A stretch of DNA of 64,000 bases from VRUE01 sp963706605 (GCA_963706605.1 OY970165.1:620001-684000); one strand, 5' to 3'; positions 7,163 through 18,109 are shown, counted from the first letter of the stretch. Numbers and translations: made by a program. The notes: a model not told the origin generated them from the letters alone.

Positions 7163-8333
7163 CCACTTTGCGGTGACGAAGCGCGATCTCCAGCTCGAAG
7201 CGGGCATCCGGGTCCTCCAGTTGCTCACCGAGCAGCTCACGCAGTCGTGCCGTGCGGTAACGGGCGGTCTGGGGGTGGACGTGGAGCGCCCGTGGCCATC
7301 GCCACGGCGTTGCCCTCGTGCCTGACGTAGGCAAGGGCGGTCTCGCGCATCCGCTCACGCGCCTTCTCGGTCAGCGACGCAAACGGGGCAAGGCGGCGGG
7401 CGGCGATCCGCCCGACCAGGGCGCTTCCCTCGAACAGCAGCAGGTCGGCGAGCCGATCGTCGACGCGCAAGAGGCCCTTCGCCGGCAGCGCACCGGCCTC
7501 CGAGGCCCGCAGCACCGCCCTCGCCAGCGCCCAGGAGGCAGACAGGTCGGCTGGGCCGCCCGCAGGCCCCAACGCCAGGGGTACGCGTTTCGCCGCCCGT
7601 TCCAGTGCCGAGCTGCGACCTGGGCCCTCGGGGTCGGGAAAGAGGATGCAACCGGCGCCCGCCAACACGGTCGCCAGCGAGTCGGCCGGCAGTTTCCTCG
7701 TGACGACTCCGAGCTCACCCTCCGGACAGGCCAGCGCCGCGACGCTGCGCGGCAGGCTCCAGCCCGCGCGCTGTGCCGCGGCGCCCACGTCCGCCGGCTC
7801 GGCCGCGGGCTCGCGGACGAGCAGCGCCGCCAGCTCACGGGCACGGCGACGGCGCTCGTCCTCCATCTCTGCCTGCGCCTCCGCGTAGCCCTCCACCGAG
7901 TCGGATGAGAGCTCGTCGATGTAGGCGAAGATCGCCTCGGCGAGCAGACTGAGGACCTCGGCGTCGAGGCCCGCGCTGCGCCCCGTCATTGAAAACCGGC
8001 GCCATGCCACCCGGGCGCCGACCCGGTATGCAGCCTGCAGCGAGTCCAGCGTGCGACCCTGCCGCAACTCACCCCGGCCGAGCTCGACGTAGACGTCGCG
8101 TCCCACGCCGCGACCCACCTCCGGGTCGCGAATCAGGGCGACGAACTGACGCAACGCCTCGCTCACACCCCTGCGCACCCCACGGCCAAAGCTCCCCTCC
8201 AGCGGGCGCGCATAGCCGGGAACCTCGTGGGCAATCGCGGCGAGGATCTCGGCGGTGACCGCGTCAAGCTCGGGCTCGATCAGGTCGGCAACCTCGGCCG
8301 GCAGGGAGCGCCACGCCTCTGATCTCCACAGAA
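7146..8333 (-). CDS. PucR/CdaR-type helix-turn-helix regulator, frameshifted
   Basis: The main open frame runs from about 8333 down to 7290. It begins, without a clear start codon, AEVADLIEPELDAVTAEILA and continues RPLEGSFGRGVRRGVSEAL, the usual PucR-type N-terminus. The C-terminal HTH (LHVHPQTARYRTARLRELLG) lies in another frame, reached by a 1-nt shift near 7290-7300. At the 5' end an ATG (complement, about 8340) is also out of frame, so a second indel near 8330 is likely. If both are sequencing errors the protein is about 395 aa. The final codons RAGS-stop come from repeat R2. The gene is divergent from the desaturase and could regulate it. Either an error-prone stretch or a true pseudogene; I favour the former because neighbouring essential genes show the same damage. 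Confidence 0.7.
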
Positions 8334-8339
8334 TTTGTC

Positions 8340-8422
8340 ATTTACCTAACAAGATCTAGCTTAAAACATTGAGAAGACCACTGGAATCATCTCACTAATC
8401 TCAGTATAGATTTGACCGCGCG
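8340..8422. promoter_or_regulatory. AT-rich divergent promoter region, PucR/desaturase
   Basis: About 80 bp of markedly AT-rich DNA in otherwise GC-rich sequence. TATAGA at 8405-8410 is a fair -10 box 12 nt before the desaturase ATG (8423); the -35 position (8382-8387, TGGAAT) matches only 3 of 6 consensus bases. No palindromic operator was recognised. Confidence 0.4.
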
Positions 8423-9318
8423 ATGCACACGGAGATGGGAAGAGCCGAGAAAATCGCCAACCTGGGGGCGGTGGTCCTTCCCTTCGCGGCGACGATCGCC
8501 GCGGCGGCGCTCTTCTGGAACCGCTTGGTCAGCCCAGTCGACCTGGTGATCGCCGGCGCGATGTACGTACTGACCGCGGTCGGGATAACCGTTGGCTTTC
8601 ATCGCCTTCTCACCCACCGTTCCTTTCAGACCTCGAAACCCATGGAGTACCTGTTTGCGGTGCTCGGATCGATGGCCGTCCAGGGCCCAGTCATCTCCTG
8701 GGTCGCGGACCACCGCAAGCACCATGCCCATACCGACGAAGGAGGGCGATCCGCACAGTCCCCACGTCGGGCACGGCGCCGGAATTCAGTGGAGTGCTCG
8801 CCGGCTTCTGGCACGCCCACACCGGCTGGTTGCTGTCGACGCAGGGTCGAGCTGACTGGAAGCGTTACGCGCCCGACCTGTATGAGGACCAGAGGATGCG
8901 CACGATCAGCCGCCAGTTCGTCCCACTGATCATCCTCGGCCTGGCGCTGCCGGCCTTGGCCGGCTACCTGGTCAGCGGCGGCCTCGCCGGCGCCGCAACG
9001 GGGCTGCTCTGGGGAGGTCTGGTGCGGGTCTTCTTCGTCCACCACGTCACCTGGAGCGTCAACTCCGTATGCCATTTCCTTGGCAAAAGGCGCTTCGACA
9101 CCGACGATCGTTCCACCAACGTCTTCTGGCTGGCGCTGCCCTCGCTCGGCGAGTCCTGGCACCACAACCACCACGCCTTCCCGCGTTCCGCCGTCCACGG
9201 GCTGAAGCGCTGGGAGCTGGACCCATCCGCTCTGATCATCACCGCGATGGAGAAGCTCGGCTTGGCCCGCAATGTGGTTCGCATCTCACCCGAGCGACAG
9301 GCCGAACGTGCTGCCTGA
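8423..9318 (+). CDS. Delta-9-type fatty acyl desaturase, frameshifted
   Basis: Membrane di-iron desaturase split over three frames. The frame opened by ATG 8423 carries TVGFHRLLTHRSF (first box, H-x4-H) and WVADHRKHHAHTDE (second box). A short middle piece in another frame gives GDPHSPHVGHGA (about 8745-8785). The third frame from about 8790 gives VLAGFWHAHTGWLL and the third box SWHHNHHAFPRSAVHG. Joined, the order and spacing match acyl-CoA/acyl-lipid delta-9 desaturases of about 300 aa. They insert a cis double bond with O2 and reduced ferredoxin or cytochrome. Two 1-nt indels (near 8743 and 8785) are needed. Sequencing error is more likely than decay because all catalytic boxes are preserved. 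Confidence 0.85.
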
Positions 9319-9389
9319 CGCGACGTTAACTTTCTTAGTCGTGTCCAAGTAGTCAGGGTGCCGTAGGCCAAAGTGGCCAGGTGTCTGTT

Positions 9390-9408
9390 CACAGTCACAG
9401 TGACTGTG
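9390..9408. promoter_or_regulatory. Perfect palindrome upstream of the small wHTH gene
   Basis: CACAGTCAC-A-GTGACTGTG: 9-bp arms around one base. TATGTG (9434-9439) downstream could be the -10 box, which would put the palindrome near the -35 region, a typical operator position. The rest of 9319-9479 is non-coding. Confidence 0.4.
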
Positions 9409-9479
9409 CAACACTGCGGTTCGTAGACCTGCCTATGTGATTCCGGTGCAGCGAAACGCGACCGGACGAAAGGAACGAG

Positions 9480-9871
9480 ATGCCAAGCACCACTCACGTA
9501 CTCGACGAGGCCCGCGATCTGGTCACGAAGCGCCTCGCCGAGCTGGACGACGAGCGTAAGCGCCTCGAGCGTGCCCTCGCCGAGCTGGGCGGGAAAGTCA
9601 CCGGTCGTCCCGGCCGCCGTCCGGGCCGTCCCGCGTGGCTCGGGCACGAAAGCTGCTGCTTCTCGCGGCTGCTCCGCGGCGCCGTCGACGCCGCAAAGGC
9701 ACCCGCGCCGACCAGGCCGTGGCCTTGGTCGAGGGCAATCCCGGCATCAGCGCCTCGGACATCGCCAAGACGATGAAAATCAAGCCCAACTACCTCTACC
9801 GGGTCCTCGGTGACATGGAGAAAGAGGGAAGGGTGAAGAAGAAAGGGCGTCAGTACTTCCCCTCCAAATAG
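9480..9871 (+). CDS. Small coiled-coil + winged-helix DNA-binding protein, frameshifted
   Basis: The start is well supported: AAAGGAACGAG ribosome site, then ATG 9480. The N-terminus MPSTTHVLDEARDLVTKRLA and the following KRLERALAELGGK form a coiled coil; then a GRPGRRPGRP AT-hook-like stretch; then, after two 1-nt shifts between about 9628 and 9690, a winged helix ADQAVALVEGNPGISASDIA, YLYRVLGDMEKEGRVKKKG, ending QYFPSK. Repaired, it is about 130 aa. Such coil-linker-wHTH proteins are common in this bacterial group and probably bind DNA broadly. No catalytic domain. Confidence 0.7.
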
Positions 9872-9893
9872 CGGTCCCGAGGCAGCGACTTTG

Positions 9894-9925
9894 AAAGAGG
9901 CCGGCCCCGATGGGCCGGCCTCTTT
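9894..9925. terminator. Strong bidirectional terminator hairpin
   Basis: A perfect 14-bp stem AAAGAGGCCGGCCC with a 4-nt loop (CGAT). The A-run on one side and T-run on the other let it stop both the wHTH gene (+) and mdh (-). The same AAAGAGGCCGGC/GCCGGCCTCTTT stem ends pstS at 34620-34667. Confidence 0.9.
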
Positions 9926-9936
9926 GCGTTTCGGGT

Positions 9937-10926
<990 letters not shown>

Positions 10927-10959
10927 GTGATCGTCTCCTGAAGTCGTGGTTTGGATGAT

Positions 10960-12182
10960 CTAGGACGCCATCGCGCGACTGCAGGCGCTCGTCGATCGCG
11001 GCGAGAAACTCCTGCGTCGTCAGGTACTGCTGGTCGGGCCCGACGAGCAGGGCCAGGTCCTTGGTCATCTTGCCGCTCTCGACCGTCTCGATGCAGACCT
11101 GCTCGAGCGTCGCGGCGAACCGTGACACGTCTGGGGTCTGATCGAGGCGACCGCGGGCAGCGAGCCCGCGCGTCCAGGCGAAGATCGATGCGATCGGGTT
11201 GGTCGAGGTCGGCTTGCCTTCCTGGTGCTGGCGGTAGTGGCGGGTGACGGTTCCGTGCGCCGCCTCGGCCTCGACCGTCTTGCCGTCGGGGCTCATCAGG
11301 ACGCTGGTCATCAGCCCCAGCGAGCCGAATCCCTGAGCGACGGTGTCGGACTGCACGTCGCCGTCGTAGTTCTTGCAGGCCCATACGTAGCCGCCTTCCC
11401 ACTTCAGCGCGGCGGCGACCATGTCGTCGATCAGCCGGTGTTCGTAGCAGATCCCCTTCGCCTCGAACTCGGTCCTGAACTCAGTCCTCGTACACCTCGG
11501 CGAAGAGGTCCTTGAAGCGGCCGTCGTAGCGCTTCAGGATCGTGTTCTTGGTCGAGAGGTAGACCGGGTAGCCGCGCTCCAGGCCGTAGCGCATCGAGGC
11601 GCGGGCGAAGTCGCGGATCGAGTCGTCGAGGTTGTACATCGCCATCGCGATGCCGCCGCCCGGGAAGTCGTAGACGTCGAGCTCGACCGGCTCGGAGCCG
11701 TCCTTGGGCGTGTAGGTCAGGGTCAGCGTCCCCTCGCCGGGGACGACCATGTCGGTGGCCCGGTACTGGTCGCCGAAGGCGTGGCGGCCGATCACGATCG
11801 GCTTGGTCCAGCCCGGCACCAGCCGCGGCACGTTGGAGATCACGATCGGCTCGCGGAAGATGACGCCGCCGAGGATGTTGCGGATCGTCCCGTTCGGCGA
11901 GCGGTACATCTCCTTCAGGCCGAACTCCTCGACCCGCGCCTCGTCGGGGGTGATCGTCGCGCACTTGACGCCGACGCCGTGCCGCTTGATCGCTTCCGCC
12001 GCTTCGACCGTGATCCGGTCCTCGCTCGCGTCGCGGCTCTCGATCCCGAGGTCGAAATAGACCAGCTCGAGATCGAGATAGGGAAGGATCAGCTGCTCTT
12101 TGATGAACGACCAGATGATCCGGGTCATCTCGTCGCCGTCGAGCTCGACGACCGGGTTCTCGACTTGGATCTTCTCGGCCAC
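10960..12182 (-). CDS. icd: NADP-dependent isocitrate dehydrogenase (dimeric type), frameshifted
   Basis: Start GTG 12182 gives MAEKIQVENPVVELDGDEMT, the signature start of the IDH type shared with eukaryotes. Then YFDLGIESRDASEDRITVEA, CATITPDEARVEEF, YRSPNGTIRNILGG (substrate loop), IVIGRHAFGDQYRATD, and after one extra base near 11475 EFRTEFEAKGICYEHRLIDD, NYDGDVQSDTVAQGFGSLGL, EAAHGTVTRHYRQHQ (cofactor loop) and the end FLAAIDERLQSR. One more indel near 10970 would give the natural end MAS-TAG at 10960. About 406 aa. It makes 2-oxoglutarate, CO2 and NADPH. It lies just upstream of mdh on the same strand, so the two TCA genes may be cotranscribed. Confidence 0.9.
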
Positions 12183-12218
12183 GGGCGCGGCGATGCTATC
12201 GATGCCACAATCCGGGCG

Positions 12219-13892
12219 ATGGCCACGGTCGAGCGCCAGTCGGGCAGCACCCACCAGGTCTTCAACCAGCCGCCGCCGCTGGAGGACTACAACTCCTTCG
12301 ACGCCGACCGCGCCCTTGAGGAGGCGCTGAAGCGCGAGGGCGCCGGCTGGGCCGAGGAGAAGGCGCGCGAGCTGGGGGCGATCTGCGGCTCTCGGCAGAC
12401 GATCCGCTGGGGCTTCGAGGCGAACGAGAAAAAGCCCGAGCTGCGCACCCACGACCGCTACGGCAACCGCGTCGACGAGGTCGAGTTCGATAGCTCCTGG
12501 CACGAACTGATGCGGATCGGGGTCGACCACGGCCTGCACGCCTCGCCCTGGCGCGAGCCGGGACCCGGCGCCCACGTCGCCCGCGCCGCGATGTTCACGC
12601 TGCTGATGCAGGCCGAGAGCGGCGTCGGCTGCCCGATCTCGATGACCTACTCGGCGATCCCGGCGCTGCGCAAACAGCCCGAGCTGGCCGCGGAGTGGGA
12701 GGAGCGCTTCCTCTCGCTCGACTACGACGAGCGCTCGATGCCGGCCGATCGCAAGAGCGGCGCCCTCTGCGGGATGGCGATGACCGAGAAGCAGGGCGGC
12801 TCCGACGTGCGCGCCAACACGACCACGGCGACGCCTCTGAACGGCGGCGGGCCGGGGGCCGAGTACGAGATCGTCGGCCACAAGTGGTTCTGCTCGGCGC
12901 CGATGTGCGACGCCTTCCTCGTCCTCGCCCAGACCGACTCGGGCATCTCCTGCTTCCTGATGCCGCGCTGGACCCCGGACGGCGAGCGCAACGCCTTCCA
13001 CATCCAGCGGCTCAAGGACAAGCTCGGCAACCGCTCCAACGCCTCCAGCGAGGTCGAGTTCCGCGGCGCCTGGGCGCGGATGGTCGGCGAGGAGGGACGC
13101 GGCGTGCCGACGATCATCGAGATGGTCAACCACACCCGTCTCGACTGCGTGATCGGCGCCGCCACCGGCTACCGGGCCGGAGTCGTGCAGGCCCTCAACC
13201 ACACCGCGCACCGGGCCGCCTTCGGCAACGGACCTGATCGACCAGCCGCTGATGCGCAACGTGCTCGCCGACCTCTGCGTCGAATCCGAGGCGGCGACGG
13301 TCGCGGCGATGCGGCTGGCCCGCGCCTACGACGAGGTAGCGGCCGGCGACGAGGAGGCGGTGCGAGTTCCAGCCGCCTCGCCAACGCCGTGCTCAAGTAC
13401 TGGCTATGCAAGCGTGCGCCCTGGCACGCGGTCGAGTGCCTGGAGTGCCTGGGCGGCAACGGCTACGTCGAGGAGTCGGGCATGCCGCGCCTCTACCGCG
13501 AGGCTCCGCTTGCCTCGATCTGGGAGGGCTCGGGCAACGTCCAGTGCCTCGACGTGCTGCGGGCGATGGTCAAGAACCCAGCCTCCATCGAGGCGTTCTT
13601 CGCCGAGGTACTGGAGGGGGCGGGGGCAGAACCGAAGCTCGATGCCTACGTCTCCTCACTGCGAGCCGAGATCCCCGGCGACATCGAGACGATCGAGTCG
13701 CGAGCCCGTCGCATCGTCGAACGGATGGCCCTCGCCCTGCAGGCCTCCCTGCTCGTCCGCTACGGCGACGAGGCGGTCGCCGACGCCTTCTGCGCCTCCC
13801 GCCTCTCCGGCGACTGGGGCCAGGCCTTCGGCACGCTTCCCACCGGCACTGATTTCGGCCGCATCATCGAGCGACACCAACCAGTTTCTTAG
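12219..13892 (+). CDS. AidB-like acyl-CoA dehydrogenase, frameshifted
   Basis: About 557 aa, much longer than ordinary acyl-CoA dehydrogenases (about 380-400), as in AidB/isovaleryl-CoA dehydrogenase-like enzymes. Visible: N-terminal THQVFNQPPPLEDYNSFDAD, MAMTEKQGGSDVRANTTTAT (FAD/substrate loop), YEIVGHKWFCSAPMCDAFLV, GVPTIIEMVNHTRLDC, and WHAVECLECLGGNGYVEESG with MPRLYREAPLASIWEGSGN. E. coli AidB has the same landmarks and binds FAD and DNA during alkylation stress; a metabolic role is equally possible. An extra base near 13232 and a compensating shift near 13375 put residues about 338-385 (DLIDQPLMRNVLADLCVESE) out of frame. CACAAT 7 nt before the ATG may be a leaderless -10 box. Confidence 0.85.
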   Translation: MATVERQSGSTHQVFNQPPPLEDYNSFDADRALEEALKREGAGWAEEKARELGAICGSRQTIRWGFEANEKKPELRTHDRYGNRVDEVEFDSSWHELMRIGVDHGLHASPWREPGPGAHVARAAMFTLLMQAESGVGCPISMTYSAIPALRKQPELAAEWEERFLSLDYDERSMPADRKSGALCGMAMTEKQGGSDVRANTTTATPLNGGGPGAEYEIVGHKWFCSAPMCDAFLVLAQTDSGISCFLMPRWTPDGERNAFHIQRLKDKLGNRSNASSEVEFRGAWARMVGEEGRGVPTIIEMVNHTRLDCVIGAATGYRAGVVQALNHTAHRAAFGNGPDRPAADAQRARRPLRRIRGGDGRGDAAGPRLRRGSGRRRGGGASSSRLANAVLKYWLCKRAPWHAVECLECLGGNGYVEESGMPRLYREAPLASIWEGSGNVQCLDVLRAMVKNPASIEAFFAEVLEGAGAEPKLDAYVSSLRAEIPGDIETIESRARRIVERMALALQASLLVRYGDEAVADAFCASRLSGDWGQAFGTLPTGTDFGRIIERHQPVS

Positions 13893-15053
13893 CCGGCGGC
13901 GTCGCGCAAGAGCACGACCCACCTGCTCGGCGGTGATGACTCCTGAGAGACGGCCGTCGGCGTCGACCGCAAATACAGCGCCAAAGCGGCGCAGGGATCG
14001 GTTGGAGAGCAGGGTGTCCAGCGGGGCGTCGTCGCGGACCTGGAAGGTGCCGTCGTCGCGCTCCAGGACATCCGCAACCAGCGACGTCGTGCGGGAGGTC
14101 TCCGGGACCTCGTCGGCTTTATCGCGCACGACCAGACCCAGAAAGCGATGGGCGGCGTCCACGACTGGGAACCAGGGCCAGCGGTAGCGTAGGAAGTACT
14201 CGTCCAGCGCCTGCTCCACGCTGAGCTGGTCGGAGATCGTCACCGGCTCGCGGTCCATGACGTCTGAGACGAGGAGCTTGCTGATCCGGCCCGTGATCGC
14301 CGTCTGCGAGGTGGCCGCCCGGGCGGAGCCGTTGATCACCATGCCGATCAGCGCCAACCAGACGCCGCCGAAGATTTCGCCGACGAAGATCAGGAGCAGG
14401 CCGCCGCCGATGAAGAGATAGGCAAAAACGCGGCCCAGTCCGGCGGCGAAGCGCGTCGCCGAAGTGCGGTCGCCGCTCCGCCACCAGGCGATCGCGCGCA
14501 CCACTCGCCCTCCGTCCATCGGGAAGGCCGGCAGCAGGTTGAAGACGAGGACGAGGAAGTTGATGAACGCCAGCCATCCGAGCATCGCCAGGACCCCGGA
14601 GGTTTCCGGAATGCTGCCCAGGGGGACGGAGTCTTCGAGGCCCTGCGAGCCGGCCGCGACGATCTCGACCAAGACGAGGACGACACCGATGGCGAGCGTC
14701 ACGAGCGGCCCGGCGATCGCGACCTTGAACTCGGTTGCGGGCCTGTCGGTTTCGCGGTCCATCCGCGCCATGCCACCGAAGATCCAGAGCCGGATGCTGG
14801 CGATGCCGATGCCGTTGCGCAGAGCCACCATGGCATGGCCGAGCTCGTGCAGGACGATCGAGCCGAAGAAGCCGAAGGCGCTGGCGATCGCCAATAGGAA
14901 CGGCGTCGAGGCCGAACCGCTCTCCCCCAGCACGTCGCCGTAGTACTGCGACTGCCAGATGATGAAGAGGAAGAGGACGAAGAACCAGGACCAGTCGACC
15001 TCGATGCGGATCCCGCGGACGTGGAAGAGCGTTATCGGTTTGCCACCGAGCAT
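13889..15053 (-). CDS. M50 site-2-protease family zinc metalloprotease with CBS domains
   Basis: About 388 aa. Six or so membrane helices; HELGH at residues 69-73 (zinc and catalytic Glu); FNLLPAFPMDGGRV, the second motif whose Asp completes the zinc site; then a cytoplasmic pair of CBS repeats (about 240-375, beginning VSDVMDREPVTISDQLSV). This matches Rip3/YwhC-like intramembrane proteases with CBS sensors, which cut transmembrane anti-sigma factors or similar substrates. The main frame does not stop at 13889 but runs on antisense through the end of the AidB-like gene. A 1-nt indel near 13925 would give the stop at 13889 (LLRDAAG-stop), which I prefer because it makes the convergent genes abut. 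Confidence 0.85.
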
Positions 15054-15063
15054 GGGCCAATGG

Positions 15064-15182
15064 TACGGGGCCACTCGGGTGGGGGTTCCACTTAACTTTT
15101 TCCGAAGACAGGCTGCGGCCGTCCGAGGTTGTCGCCGCGGAAAAAGTACAAGACGTTCCACCCCCACCCGAGTGGCCCCGTA
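15064..15182. repeat. Palindromic element R1, copy a (119 bp)
   Basis: Perfect 23-bp terminal inverted repeats, the left 15064-15086 beginning TACGGGGCCACTCGGGTG. Inside are a second stem CTTTTTCCG/CGGAAAAAG and the conserved core AAAAAGTACAAGACGTTCCA. It lies between the divergent M50 and M28 genes, and its right end forms part of the -10 region of the M28 gene. No open frame and no transposase. Confidence 0.9.
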
Positions 15183-15188
15183 TAAGTT
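15183..15188 (+). promoter_or_regulatory. -10 box (TAAGTT, within TATAAGTT) of the M28 peptidase gene
   Basis: Begins on the base after the right end of repeat R1-a and ends 6 nt before the ATG at 15195. The stronger hexamer TATAAG (15181-15186) overlaps it and uses the last two bases of the repeat. Leaderless transcription is likely. Confidence 0.45.
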
Positions 15189-15194
15189 CGAGCC

Positions 15195-16370
15195 ATGTCG
15201 GTGGACAAGAAGAGGGTCCGTGGCTGGCTTGAGGAGCTGGAGCGGATCGAGCGGCCTTCTGCTTCTGAGGGGGAGCGGCGGGCGGCCGAGTGGTTGGTCG
15301 CGCGCTTCGCGGAGCTCGGCGCCGAGGCACGTATCGAGGCTGAGCCGGCCCACGGCACCTACTGGTGGCCGCTGGGGATTGGCGCTGCGCTGGGGGCGTT
15401 CGGCGGGATCGCGGTGCTGCGCGGGCGCAGACTGCTCGGCGGCGCCCTGGCCGGCGCGGCGGTGGTGGGGATGGCATCCGACTACCCACCGGGCAAACGG
15501 CTGCTGCGCCGCGCCCTGCCCAAGCGAACCACCTACAACGTCGTCTGCGAGCTGGGGCCGGCCGGCGCCGAGCGGACCGTCATCGTGATCGCCCACCACG
15601 ATGCAGCCCACTCCGGCCTCGTCTTCCATCCCGAGTTGCCGAACATCGCCGACAGGCTGGGGATGATCGAGCGCTCCGACACCAGCCCGCCGTTGATGGC
15701 GCCCGTGGTCGGCGGCCCGGTCCTGGCGGCGCTCGGAGCGCTGACCGGCAAACGCCTGCTGACGAAACTCGGGGTTCTGTTAGGTCTTGGGTCGGCGGCG
15801 GCGATGGCCGAGATCGGCATGCGCGAAGTCGTGCCCGGCGCCAATGACAACGGGACGGCGGTCGTCGCCCTGCTCGCGCTCGCCGAGCGGCTGCTCGCCG
15901 AATCAACCGAGGAGCTGCGGGTGATCCTGCTCTCGGTCGGCTCGGAGGAGTCGTTCAGCGAGGGGATCAAAGCTTTCGGCGAGCGCCACTTCTCAGATCT
16001 GCCGCCGCAGAACACGTTTTTCCTCTGCCTCGAGTCGATCGGCTCTCCACACCTGCTGGTGCTGCGCGGCGAGGGCTTCCTCAAGATGCGCGAGTACCCA
16101 CCGCGCTCGCTGGCGCTGATGGATGGCCTCGCCGAGGAAATCGGGATCCCGCTCTTCCCCAACCTGCGGCTGCGCAGCGGAACCGACGGGCTCGAGCCGC
16201 TCGCCGCCGGCTACGAGACGGCTGTCCTTTGCAGCTGCACCGATCTCAAGCAGCCGGCCAACTACCACTGGTGGCACGACCTCGCAGAGAACGTGAACTT
16301 CGACACCGTCGCCGATGGGATTCGCCTCTCCGAGGCGGCGATCCGCCGCCTCGACGAGCGCTGGCTCTAG
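15195..16370 (+). CDS. M28-family zinc peptidase with membrane segment
   Basis: 391 aa. Helical N-terminus, two hydrophobic segments (about 57-94), then the M28 fold: VIVIAHHDAAHSG (first zinc ligands, about 130-141), VPGANDNGTAVVALL (about 213-228, bridging Asp), LSVGSEESFSEG (catalytic Glu), LCLESIGSPH and the terminal His in YHWWHDLAENVNFDTV. All metal ligands expected of aminopeptidase-S/M28 enzymes seem present. It probably works at the membrane, with the catalytic domain on one face. Substrate unknown. Confidence 0.85.
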   Translation: MSVDKKRVRGWLEELERIERPSASEGERRAAEWLVARFAELGAEARIEAEPAHGTYWWPLGIGAALGAFGGIAVLRGRRLLGGALAGAAVVGMASDYPPGKRLLRRALPKRTTYNVVCELGPAGAERTVIVIAHHDAAHSGLVFHPELPNIADRLGMIERSDTSPPLMAPVVGGPVLAALGALTGKRLLTKLGVLLGLGSAAAMAEIGMREVVPGANDNGTAVVALLALAERLLAESTEELRVILLSVGSEESFSEGIKAFGERHFSDLPPQNTFFLCLESIGSPHLLVLRGEGFLKMREYPPRSLALMDGLAEEIGIPLFPNLRLRSGTDGLEPLAAGYETAVLCSCTDLKQPANYHWWHDLAENVNFDTVADGIRLSEAAIRRLDERWL

Positions 16371-16406
16371 ACGTCAATTCCGACTGCGGCGTCGGATTTC
16401 CCATCT

Positions 16407-16412
16407 ATAGGA
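16407..16412 (+). promoter_or_regulatory. -10 box (TAGGAT) of the sdh operon
   Basis: TAGGAT, overlapped by TATAGG, ends 8 nt before the GTG start of sdhA. Predicted transcription start is within 2-4 nt of the start codon; no Shine-Dalgarno is present. Confidence 0.4.
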
Positions 16413-16420
16413 TCGCCGCC

Positions 16421-18109
16421 GTGCCCACGCATGACGTACTGGTGATCGGTGCCGGCCTGGCTGGCCAGCGCGCCGCCCTCGCCGCCGCCGAGCAAGGGGT
16501 CTCAGTCGGGATCCTGAGCAAGGTCCACCCGGTGCGCTCGCACTCCAACGCCGCCCAGGGCGGGATCAACGCGGCGCTCAACCCGGGCGACTCCTGGGAG
16601 TCGCACGCTTTCGACACGGTCAAGGGCTCCGACTACCTCGGCGACCAGGACGCGATCTCGATCATGTGCCAGGAGGCGCCGGAGGAGATCCTCCACCTCG
16701 AGCACCTCGGCGTCACCTTCCACCGCAACGAGGAAGGCAAGCTCGGCACCCGCGCCTTCGGCGGCGCCTCCGCCGCCCGCACCTACTACGTCGCCGACAT
16801 CACCGGCCAGGCGATCATGCACGTCCTGTATGAGCAGCTGATGAAGCATTCGGAGCAGGTCGCCCGCTACGAGGAGTGGTTCTGCACGGCGCTGGCGATG
16901 GACGAGAGCGGCGAGTGCTGCGGCGTCGTCACCCGCAACATCGCCGACGGCTCGATGCAGCTGTTCACGGCGAAGGCGGTGATCCTCGCCTGCGGCGGCA
17001 ACGGCCAGGCGTGGAAGCCGACCACCAACGCGCTGATCTGCACCGGCGACGGGATCGCGATGGCCTACCGGGTCGGCGCCAAGCTGATGGACATGGAGAT
17101 GATCCAGTACCACCCGACGACGCTGGCCGGCAAGGGATTCCTGATCACCGAGGGCGCCCGCGGTGAGGGCGCCCACCTGCTCAACGCCAAGGGCGAACGC
17201 TTCATGGAGCGCTACGCGCCGAACAAGATGGAACTCGCCTCGCGCGACGTCGTCTCCCGCGCCGAGCAGACCGAGATCAACGAGGGCCGCGGCTTCCCCG
17301 ACGGCACCGTGGCTCTCGACATCACCGTGGTCCCGAAGAAGCGGATCCACGAGGCGCTGCGCGAGATCGTCCTCGTCGGTCGCGACTTCGCCGGCGTCGA
17401 CATCACCCGCGAACCGATCCACATCAAGCCCGGCAACCACTACACGATGGGCGGCGTCAAGACCGACGTCGATGGGCGCACCGACATCCCCGGCCTCTAC
17501 GCAGCGGGCGAGACGGCGTGCGTATCGGTCCACGGCGGCAACCGGCTGGGCGCCAACTCGCTGCTCGACACGCTGATCTTCGGCCGTCGTTCCGGCGCCG
17601 ACGCCGCCGCCCGCGCCAAGCGGATCGAGGGCTCGCGTCCCTCGCGGGGGACGCTGGAGGCCGAGCAGTCCTCGATCGAGGCGATCGCGGCGCGTGAGAA
17701 GGGATCCGGCCGGCGCGTCTCGGAGATCAAGCAGGAGCTGGGCGAGACGATGGACAAGCAGGTCGCCGTCTTCCGCGACGAGGCGGGGATCCAAGCGGCG
17801 CTGGAGACCGTGCGCAGGCTCAAGCAGGAGGCTGCCTCCGCCTACATCGACGACAAGGGCAGCGTCTTCAACCAGGACATGCTGGGGGCGATCGAGCTCG
17901 GCTACATGCTCGACAACGCCGAGTGCACCTGCGTCGCCGCGCTGGAGCGCAAGGAGAGTCGCGGCGCCCAGTACAGGACCGACTTCCCGGAGCGCAATGA
18001 TGAGGAGTGGCTCAAACACATCGACCTGCAACTGGGGGACGACGAGCCGGAGATCTCATACTCAGAGGTGACGATCACCCAGTGGGAACCCGAAGAGAGG
18101 AAGTACTAG
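16421..18109 (+). CDS. sdhA: Succinate dehydrogenase/fumarate reductase flavoprotein subunit
   Basis: 562 aa from GTG 16421. FAD motif VLVIGAGLAGQRAALAAAEQ; SHSNAAQGGINAAL (His flavin-link region); FGGASAARTYYVAD; MIQYHPTTLAGKGFLITEGA (substrate His and Arg region); GNHYTMGGVKTD (catalytic His/Arg); GETACVSVHGGNRLGANSLL; C-terminal helical domain. It oxidises succinate to fumarate and hands electrons to SdhB. First gene of a tight operon (4 nt to sdhB). No gene for a classical SdhC/SdhD cytochrome b anchor follows; the third gene is an HdrB-like subunit. Confidence 0.97.
   Translation: MPTHDVLVIGAGLAGQRAALAAAEQGVSVGILSKVHPVRSHSNAAQGGINAALNPGDSWESHAFDTVKGSDYLGDQDAISIMCQEAPEEILHLEHLGVTFHRNEEGKLGTRAFGGASAARTYYVADITGQAIMHVLYEQLMKHSEQVARYEEWFCTALAMDESGECCGVVTRNIADGSMQLFTAKAVILACGGNGQAWKPTTNALICTGDGIAMAYRVGAKLMDMEMIQYHPTTLAGKGFLITEGARGEGAHLLNAKGERFMERYAPNKMELASRDVVSRAEQTEINEGRGFPDGTVALDITVVPKKRIHEALREIVLVGRDFAGVDITREPIHIKPGNHYTMGGVKTDVDGRTDIPGLYAAGETACVSVHGGNRLGANSLLDTLIFGRRSGADAAARAKRIEGSRPSRGTLEAEQSSIEAIAAREKGSGRRVSEIKQELGETMDKQVAVFRDEAGIQAALETVRRLKQEAASAYIDDKGSVFNQDMLGAIELGYMLDNAECTCVAALERKESRGAQYRTDFPERNDEEWLKHIDLQLGDDEPEISYSEVTITQWEPEERKY

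Noticed and set aside
13656..13888. C-terminal extension of the M50 protease through the AidB-like gene.
   Set aside because: The open frame continues only as antisense of conserved AidB-like coding sequence. A 1-nt indel giving the stop at 13889 is simpler in this error-prone stretch.
15064..15182. R1 elements as CRISPR repeats or as plain terminators.
   Set aside because: They are single dispersed units, not arrays with spacers. One copy lies between divergent starts and one inside a gene, so terminating transcription cannot be their only role.
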